Source: Paenibacillus sp. Soil787
Lineage (GTDB): Bacteria; Bacillota; Bacilli; Paenibacillales; NBRC-103111
Assembly: GCF_001429545.1 (NCBI RefSeq)
Contig: NZ_LMSP01000007.1
Span: forward strand, 60,843-109,030
Length of the DNA stretch: 48,188 nt
Reading direction: 5' to 3'
Shown here one piece after another: positions 43,094-48,188 of the stretch. Positions within the stretch are counted from its first letter, which is position 1; each line of letters starts with the position of its first letter. Under the pieces are notes generated by a model. The model was given only the letters and a program-made list of their open reading frames with translations. It did no database searches and was not told the DNA's origin. Position numbers and translations under genes: made by a program.

Positions 43094-43119
43094 AAAGTCT
43101 ACCATTTGGTAGGCTTTTT
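43094..43119 (+). terminator. Plus-strand terminator beyond the toxin gene
   Basis: AAAGTCTACC (43094-43103) pairs with GGTAGGCTTT (43108-43117, one G-U) and is followed by T. No plus-strand protein gene lies before it, which suggests a non-coding transcript. Confidence 0.6.
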
Positions 43120-43234
43120 CCTTACCTCAATTTCCTAAAGGGAAGTGAACCTATTGCTGATCAAATGCTAGAAATACGAAACTAATCTGAAGCATCAATG
43201 ATACGGTGACAGCAACATTTCATATACCGTTTCC

Positions 43235-43322
43235 TAAGATAAACGACTCCGTCGTCCTTCAGGACGAGTGCGTTTATCAAGGTTTATGCGGAGCAAAAGT
43301 ATACAACTTATACATTCTTATC
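43235..43322 (+). repeat. Dispersed two-hairpin element, copy 2 of 3
   Basis: GATAAACG (43238-43245) pairs perfectly with CGTTTATC (43271-43278) around CGTCGTCC-TTCA-GGACGAG. The second hairpin (AAGTATA ... TATAC) is weaker than in copies 1 and 3. It is about 89% identical to copy 1. It lies just beyond the bmrD terminator. Confidence 0.9.
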
Positions 43323-43328
43323 AACTCA

Positions 43329-43373
43329 GAAAAGCCAAAGCCAGCCTCCGGACAATAAGTCCGACGGCTGGCT
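43329..43373 (-). terminator. Terminator of the bmrCD-like operon
   Basis: AGCCAGCC (43339-43346) pairs with GGCTGGCT (43366-43373), with an inner stem CCGGAC/GTCCG. On the minus strand TTTGGCTTTTC follows, 8 bp after the stop. Confidence 0.75.
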
Positions 43374-43380
43374 ACCTGCC

Positions 43381-45435
43381 CTACAATACGCTGCGCACTT
43401 CGCTCTCAGCGGCCGAGGCTGTTTCCGGATGTCCCTGCTGCAGCTGGTACATCTGGTAGTACCGGCCGAGGAGCCTCATCAGCTCCTCGTGGTTGCCACG
43501 CTCGACGATCTCGCCGTGGTCGAGCACAAGAATCTGGTCGGCGCTCTTAATCGTCGACAGGCGGTGGGCAATGATGAAGGTGGTCCGCCCCTTCGAAAGC
43601 ACTTCGAGCGCGGCCTGAATGATGGCCTCGGTCTCCGTGTCGATGGAGGCCGTCGCCTCATCGAGGATCAGAATCGCCGGGTCGAACGCCAGCGCCCGGG
43701 CAAAAGAGATCAGCTGCCGCTGCCCGGCAGACAGCGTGCTGCCCTTCTCGATCACGGGCTCATCGATGCCGTGCGGCAGGCTCTTGAACATCTCATCTGC
43801 GCCTACCTCGCGCAGCGCAGCCTCCACCCGTTCACGGGTGATGGACGGATCGTCCAGACTGACATTGGACGCAATCGTCCCTGTGAACAGGAACGGATCT
43901 TGCAGCACGATGCCCATATGCTGACGCAGCAGCTGTTTGGGTATCTCCCGCACATCGCGGCCGTCCACCGTGATCCGGCCTTCGTTCACATCGTAGAAGC
44001 GGAAGAGCAGATTCAAGATCGAGCTTTTGCCCGATCCGGTATGGCCGACAAGCGCCACCGTCTGTCCCTGTTTGGCCTCGAAGGAGATGTCCTTGAGCAC
44101 ATCCTCCCCTTCTTTGTAGGCGAAGCGAACATGTTCGAACTTCACATTGCCTAGATAGCGATCCGCTTTCTCAGCGGCCACGTCGATACCCTGCTCATCC
44201 AGCAGCTCGAATACACGGTCAGCGGATACTAGAGCACGCTCCAAATTCGGCAGCTGATTCACGATCCCGACCATCGGATGAAACATCCGATTTAGATAAT
44301 CGACGAAAGCGTACAGCACACCGACAGTGATCAATGAGTTGATTGAACTGCCCCCGACATACCAGATCAGACCGAAGAAGAATAAGTTCCGAACCACATT
44401 CATCAGGTTATGAGAGGTCAGCGAGTTCAAGCTAAGCAGTTTATTCTGATATTTCGTATATTCATCGTTCAATTGTTCGAATTCATGAATCGTTTCCTTT
44501 TGCCGCCGAAAAGCTTGAATGATCGTCATGCCTTGAATCGCCTCATTGATCATCCCATTGATCGAGCCGATCCGCTCCCGAATTTCATGATTATAGAAGG
44601 ACGCATATTTACGGTAAACAATGATCCAAACATAAAGCAGCGGAATAACCGGAAGTGTGAATAAAGCCAATCTGTAATCTAGAACGAATAAAGCCGCGAT
44701 GATGCCCACAATATAGATCGTACCTGTAAAAAAGTTCGCAAGCACCTGTACATACAGGTCCCTGACAGACTCCGTATCATTCGTAATCCTCGATACAATT
44801 TTACCCGCAGGCTGATTATCAAAATAGTTGATAGGCAGTCGCTGAATTTGTGCAAAAACATCACTTCTCATGCGCTGTATAATCCGATTAGCCGCTGATT
44901 GTAGTAAATATTTTTGTCCATAGGTAAAACCTGCACCAATAATGATTAAGAGTAAATAAAACCCTGCAAGCTTCATTAGACTGTTAAATTCCGGTTTATA
45001 GAACGTATAGAGCTCTTGAATACTCAGCTTCCTAACCGCATACTCCGCTTCTTCCGTCCCTTGTGTAATTGTCAGCTTACCATTGTCTGCTAGCTTGCGT
45101 GCGCCATCAAAGACGATCGGCTGATCCACCCATACGAACTGGCTGCCCACCTGCAAAATGCGAACTTCCTTCCCTTTCGGCTCGCCTACCGCGAAGTTGT
45201 CGCTTCGCTTATAAAAAATCCCATTCGCGGGGACAGCCTTGCCCGTCTGCGTCGCAGACGTTGTCTCGTACCACGGCTTCTCGATACCGAGAATGTGTGT
45301 ATCAATCATCTGTCTCGCAATAAAAGGTCCTGCCAGCTCTGTTGCCACCGCAACCGATAAGAATAACAGCGCAATAAGCAGGGGCTTTTTGAATAGCGCC
45401 GCGTATTGAAATAATCGCTTACCTGTTTGTTTCAT
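43381..45435 (-). CDS. bmrD: Heterodimeric multidrug ABC exporter subunit, BmrD-like
   Basis: The 684-residue half-transporter has six membrane helices and one ATPase domain (GHTGSGKSS, STLSAGQRQL, ILILDEATASID, IAHRLST). Between helices 1 and 2 it carries an extra extracellular segment of about 100 residues (about 50-150), the hallmark of BmrD (YheH). The signature is LSAGQ rather than LSGGQ, while the Walker B Glu is present. It would pair with the upstream BmrC-like subunit to export drugs. An ATG at 45435, 7-11 bp from AAGGTG, is favoured over the GTG at 45447. Confidence 0.92.
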   Translation of the reverse strand: MKQTGKRLFQYAALFKKPLLIALLFLSVAVATELAGPFIARQMIDTHILGIEKPWYETTSATQTGKAVPANGIFYKRSDNFAVGEPKGKEVRILQVGSQFVWVDQPIVFDGARKLADNGKLTITQGTEEAEYAVRKLSIQELYTFYKPEFNSLMKLAGFYLLLIIIGAGFTYGQKYLLQSAANRIIQRMRSDVFAQIQRLPINYFDNQPAGKIVSRITNDTESVRDLYVQVLANFFTGTIYIVGIIAALFVLDYRLALFTLPVIPLLYVWIIVYRKYASFYNHEIRERIGSINGMINEAIQGMTIIQAFRRQKETIHEFEQLNDEYTKYQNKLLSLNSLTSHNLMNVVRNLFFFGLIWYVGGSSINSLITVGVLYAFVDYLNRMFHPMVGIVNQLPNLERALVSADRVFELLDEQGIDVAAEKADRYLGNVKFEHVRFAYKEGEDVLKDISFEAKQGQTVALVGHTGSGKSSILNLLFRFYDVNEGRITVDGRDVREIPKQLLRQHMGIVLQDPFLFTGTIASNVSLDDPSITRERVEAALREVGADEMFKSLPHGIDEPVIEKGSTLSAGQRQLISFARALAFDPAILILDEATASIDTETEAIIQAALEVLSKGRTTFIIAHRLSTIKSADQILVLDHGEIVERGNHEELMRLLGRYYQMYQLQQGHPETASAAESEVRSVL

Positions 45436-45472
45436 GAGGGTTCTCACCTTCTTTTCATCGGATATCTATTGA

Positions 45473-47218
45473 CTAAACCTTCGTCTGTTCTTCTAACTGC
45501 TGACGGTCATACTGCTCTTTATACCACCCGCCGAGCGCGACAAGCTGCTCATGCGTGCCTTCTTCCACGATATAACCTTCATCTAGCACAAGAATCCAAT
45601 CCGCATGCTGAACAGCAGAGAGTCGGTGCGTCGTGATGAGTGTCGTTTTGCCGGCTCGTTCCGACCGGATACCGCGAATGATTTCAGCCTCTGTTTTGGC
45701 ATCCACCGCAGAAAGCGCGTCATCCAGCATGAGAATTTCGGGGTTTACATAAAGCGCCCGCGCTATCGAAACGCGCTGCTTCTGACCGCCGGATAAGGCG
45801 ACGCCTTTTTCACCTACCAACGTTTGAAGGCCATCTGGTAAGAACTCCACATCCTTGCGGAACGCGGCAAGCTCTAGCGCCTGTAACAGCTCCTCCTCCG
45901 TTCCTTGGCCGCGTCCGAGCATGATGTTCTCTTTCACCGTTTTGGAGAAAAGAACCGGCTCTTGCGGTACGTAACCAATCCAGCCATGCAGCGTGTCGAT
46001 GGTTAACTTCTCGATCGGCATTTCCGAAATAACAATCGCACCTTGACCTATTGGATACTCTCTTAGCAGCTGTTTAAGCAGCGTTGTTTTTCCGCTTCCG
46101 GTACGTCCTACAATACCGAGCGTCTGCCCACGCTGCAGGTGGAAATTAATATTCACCAAGTTATCAATAGAAGAGGAAGGATAGCGGAACGTTACTCCTT
46201 TAAAATTTATCGAGTTCGGCAGCAGCAGCGTCGTCGCATTTGGATCCTCTTTTACATCCGGCTTGTAACCAAGCGTTTCATTCACCCGATCGAGGGAGGC
46301 GTTCCCGCGCTGCATAATGTTCATTAACTCGCCAATGGCGAACATCGGCCAGATCAGCATGCCAAGGAATGTATTGAAGGACACGAGCTCTCCGAGCGTC
46401 AATTCACTATGAAACACCAAATATCCGCCGTAACATAATCCGATTAAATAGGAAATGCCCACTAGGATTTTGACCGTTGGTTCAAAAAGGGCGTCGATCA
46501 CGGCTACCGCGATATTTTTGCGATATACATCGTCTGTCATTGTTTTGAAGCTTTGTTCACTGGCTTTCTCTTGTACAAAAGCGCGGATAACGCGAACACC
46601 GGCTATCGTCTCCAACACCCGATCGTTCATTTCTCCAAAGGCATTCTGAGCGAGCAAGAATCTCTCGTGGATACGCCCCCCATAGATCGTAATCGCAACG
46701 GCCATAATGGGCAGCGGGATAATCGAAGCGAGAGTCAGCTTCCAGCTAATGAAGAATCCCATCATGCTTAAGATGGTAAGCATAAATAACGTCGAGTCTA
46801 CGAAGGTCAAAATCCCAAAGCCCGCTGTCGTCGACACCGCTTGCAGGTCATTCGTTGCTCTCGCCATCAGGTCTCCCGTGCGGTTGCGCTCATAGAAGGT
46901 AGGCGTCATCCGCAGCAGCTGTCTCATTAACCGAGATCTAAGAATACGTTCCAGCACGAAAGCGCCGCCAAATAGCTGATACAGCCAGACGTAGGATAAC
47001 CCGTACCCAGCTACAATTAACGCCCCCCAAAATGCGAGCAATTGGATCAATTTGCTCCCCGTCAAAGTTCCCATGTGTATACCGTCAATCGCGTAGCCAA
47101 TCAATTTCGGAGGAATTACATCAATGATTCCAACAATAATAAGCAGTCCAATGGCGATCGTGTAACGAATCCAATTCATGCGGAAAAACCAAGCTAACTT
47201 TTTTAATACCGTAAACAT
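45473..47218 (-). CDS. bmrC: Heterodimeric multidrug ABC exporter subunit, BmrC-like
   Basis: The 581-residue half-transporter has six membrane helices and one ATPase domain (GRTGSGKTT, VALSGGQKQR, LDDALSAVD, THRLSA). Walker B has Asp in place of the catalytic Glu (LDDALS for LDEATS), giving the one degenerate ATP site known for BmrCD-type heterodimers. Its length is close to YheI (BmrC, 585). It is followed by the BmrD-like gene 37 bp on. AGGAG lies 12 bp before the ATG. Upstream is a leader-peptide and terminator arrangement, as for bmrB-bmrCD. Confidence 0.92.
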   Translation of the reverse strand: MFTVLKKLAWFFRMNWIRYTIAIGLLIIVGIIDVIPPKLIGYAIDGIHMGTLTGSKLIQLLAFWGALIVAGYGLSYVWLYQLFGGAFVLERILRSRLMRQLLRMTPTFYERNRTGDLMARATNDLQAVSTTAGFGILTFVDSTLFMLTILSMMGFFISWKLTLASIIPLPIMAVAITIYGGRIHERFLLAQNAFGEMNDRVLETIAGVRVIRAFVQEKASEQSFKTMTDDVYRKNIAVAVIDALFEPTVKILVGISYLIGLCYGGYLVFHSELTLGELVSFNTFLGMLIWPMFAIGELMNIMQRGNASLDRVNETLGYKPDVKEDPNATTLLLPNSINFKGVTFRYPSSSIDNLVNINFHLQRGQTLGIVGRTGSGKTTLLKQLLREYPIGQGAIVISEMPIEKLTIDTLHGWIGYVPQEPVLFSKTVKENIMLGRGQGTEEELLQALELAAFRKDVEFLPDGLQTLVGEKGVALSGGQKQRVSIARALYVNPEILMLDDALSAVDAKTEAEIIRGIRSERAGKTTLITTHRLSAVQHADWILVLDEGYIVEEGTHEQLVALGGWYKEQYDRQQLEEQTKV

Positions 47219-47272
47219 GTAATGATGTCACTCCTCTCAAATGGCGCTGTCCAAAATGACCTAAATCCACAC

Positions 47273-47356
47273 AAAAAAGGCACACCGCACGCAGCGATAT
47301 GCCTTCTATGAAACAGAAAAGCGCTCGTTACGAACTTCTTCGTAACCCGCGCTTTT
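47273..47356 (-). promoter_or_regulatory. Attenuator hairpins upstream of the bmrCD-like genes
   Basis: The first hairpin (47317-47356) pairs AAAAGCGC with GCGCTTTT and GTTACGAA with TTCGTAAC. The second (47279-47303, GGCACACCGC with GCGATATGCC, with G-U pairs in RNA) is followed by six T on the minus strand and is a terminator. CGGGTTAC of the first hairpin (47342-47349) can instead pair with GTAACCCG inside the leader ORF (47424-47431), giving alternative folds. Confidence 0.75.
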
Positions 47357-47401
47357 AAATAGCGTATGTGAAGAGGCGGCAGGTAGCCGAACAAGCACAA
47401 A

Positions 47402-47503
47402 TCACGCGCTTCCGGCTAACATTCGGGTTACCAAATATGAAATTGTATGGTTTTTATCTGTAAATCTGCGATGGGTAATTGGATCCATAACCATATCAAT
47501 CAT
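47402..47503 (-). CDS. 33-residue leader peptide of the bmrCD-like operon (BmrB-like)
   Basis: The peptide starts MIDMVMDPITHRRF and ends YLVTRMLAGSA. It has a very strong binding site (AAAGGAGGGTTTCAA). It lies between a good promoter (47593-47622) and the attenuator. In B. subtilis, translation of the leader bmrB controls bmrCD through ribosome-mediated attenuation induced by ribosome-targeting antibiotics. The same layout argues for the same role, though I cannot confirm sequence homology. The codons for VTR and LAG fall in segments that can pair with downstream RNA, so a stalled ribosome there would change folding. Confidence 0.75.
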   Translation of the reverse strand: MIDMVMDPITHRRFTDKNHTISYLVTRMLAGSA

Positions 47504-47592
47504 TTGAAACCCTCCTTTAGTGTTGTTGTAAGAAAACTTGCATCGAACGTAATTTCTTTTCCAAAAGTTGTATGTTCTTGCTTACAGAGGTG

Positions 47593-47622
47593 ATCTTACC
47601 ATCCTTGACGAGTCTGTGTCAA
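47593..47622 (-). promoter_or_regulatory. Sigma-A promoter of the leader-bmrCD operon
   Basis: On the minus strand TTGACA (47617-47622), an 18-bp spacer and TAAGAT (47593-47598). The transcript would start about 80 nt before the leader ORF. Confidence 0.7.
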
Positions 47623-47774
47623 TCGGAGAAAAAGACTATAAATAAACTATCTTACCTCGTTATTTCGGATGAATTTACTCGCCTTTTAACCCCTTTGAAT
47701 TGTCACACATGTTTCAAAATATGGCAGCATATCCATAGTATATAGGTTCATAGCGCATAGGGCCAACGCTTACC

Positions 47775-47861
47775 AAGGATAAACGACTCCGTCGTCTTTC
47801 AGGGACGAGCGCGTTTATCAAGGTAGAGTGCGAAGCAAAAGTATAAAATTTATACTTTCTG
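47775..47861 (+). repeat. Dispersed two-hairpin element, copy 3 of 3
   Basis: GATAAACG (47778-47785) pairs perfectly with CGTTTATC (47812-47819). The second hairpin is AAAGTATAA ... TTATACTTT with one changed loop-side base. It differs from copy 1 at about four positions. It stands between the bmrCD promoter and the small membrane protein gene. Confidence 0.9.
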
Positions 47862-47969
47862 CCCTGAAAATTAAAAATTTTCATTCATCAGTGGTGCAGC
47901 AACGCGGCATGGAAGTCTTATCTACGAAGATAGCTTTCCTACGGAAAGCTTTAAGGGGAGTGGATGTGC

Positions 47970-48146
47970 ATGGTCGATCAAGTGTTTGCTCTGATGGGTT
48001 GGATTGTCGCTTTTGGAGTTGTTATTGGGGGCGTCATCGCAGGCATCGCCCGCTTTGTCGAAAGAGACTCGACAAAATACGATATGATATTTTTGTGGGA
48101 GCATCGTTATACGCTGGAGGAGCTGGAGTTGGTTCGGGACAAGTAG
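47970..48146 (+). CDS. Small membrane protein of unknown function
   Basis: The 58-residue protein has a single hydrophobic helix (about 4-28, MGWIVAFGVVIGGVIAGIA) followed by a charged region (ERDSTKYD, HRYTLEELELV). The ATG at 47970 follows GGGGAG by 9 bp; the ATG at 47964 is too close. I recognise no family. It follows dispersed repeat copy 3 and has no obvious partner within the window. Confidence 0.6.
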   Translation: MVDQVFALMGWIVAFGVVIGGVIAGIARFVERDSTKYDMIFLWEHRYTLEELELVRDK

Positions 48147-48188
48147 CTTTGGCCTATAATTGGGAAGAACCTTTCACTTCATTCGGGC

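Larger units (their letters stand above)
42828..43119 (+). ncRNA. Candidate antisense antitoxin RNA
   Basis: The span runs from the promoter at 42793 to a plus-strand terminator (AAAGTCTACC-ATTT-GGTAGGCTTTTT, 43094-43119). It fully covers the toxin ORF and its binding site on the opposite strand. It may instead end at the hairpin 42907-42942. Only the promoter, hairpins and layout support it. Confidence 0.5.

Noticed and set aside
43429..44154. Long plus-strand open frame inside the bmrD-like gene
   Set aside because: Antisense shadow of the conserved ATPase domain.
47203..47400. Minus-strand frame of 65 codons before bmrC
   Set aside because: It spans the attenuator hairpins and has no binding site; the leader ORF at 47402-47503 is better supported.

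Overview
The window looks like a chromosomal piece of a Paenibacillus-type member of the Firmicutes. Grounds are the strong AAGGAGG-type ribosome binding sites, GTG and TTG starts, an S-layer-homology protein, the class-II (Firmicutes) galT, a SigY-type operon, a YkuI-like EAL protein, a BmrCD-type exporter and a NupNOPQ-type transporter. This is inference from protein families; no 16S or ribosomal genes are present. I see no tRNA, rRNA, CRISPR array, phage or intact transposase.

Layout. 1-510: gene-free low-complexity repeats. 0.5-12.6 kb: a YkuI-like EAL protein divergent from a CHASE3/GAF/PAS hybrid kinase, an ATG22-type MFS transporter, a divergent second UMP-kinase-like gene behind a 20-codon ORF and terminator, a double-GNAT protein, a SigY-type ECF operon, a chemoreceptor and an AraC regulator. 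12.6-21.8 kb: an SRPBCC protein; a minus-strand operon of YhfP-like reductase, nitrilase and two GNATs (resembling a split YhcX); then galK-galE-galT with a divergent AraC regulator. 22.2-29.3 kb: an SDR, then a minus-strand operon of APC permease, orphan CbiO-like ATPase, NiCoT-like nickel transporter, long ureohydrolase and speE, divergent from a MerR/GyrI regulator. 29.4-36.1 kb: a BmpA-type nucleoside ABC importer and a GGDEF-EAL gene behind a cyclic-di-GMP-I riboswitch. 36.2-43 kb: ilvA, a large S-layer-homology protein, an RluF-type pseudouridine synthase, an NAD(P)-binding protein and a probable type I toxin-antitoxin. 43.4-48.2 kb: a bmrCD-like exporter with a leader-peptide attenuator, and a small membrane protein.

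The best candidate for an unusual system is 23.3-29.3 kb. A MerR-type promoter (19-bp spacer containing a 17-bp dyad) faces an operon that joins nickel uptake to an arginase-family enzyme with an N-terminal extension and a DRHID metal motif. This fits a nickel-dependent guanidine (or related) hydrolase better than an ordinary agmatinase.

Other regulatory RNA logic includes the c-di-GMP riboswitch, the bmrB-like leader and the ORF-plus-terminator before the pyrH paralogue. Two dispersed intergenic families stand out: a ~88-bp two-hairpin element in three copies, and a 17-bp palindrome GTTGTA-N5-TACAAC clustered in two gaps.
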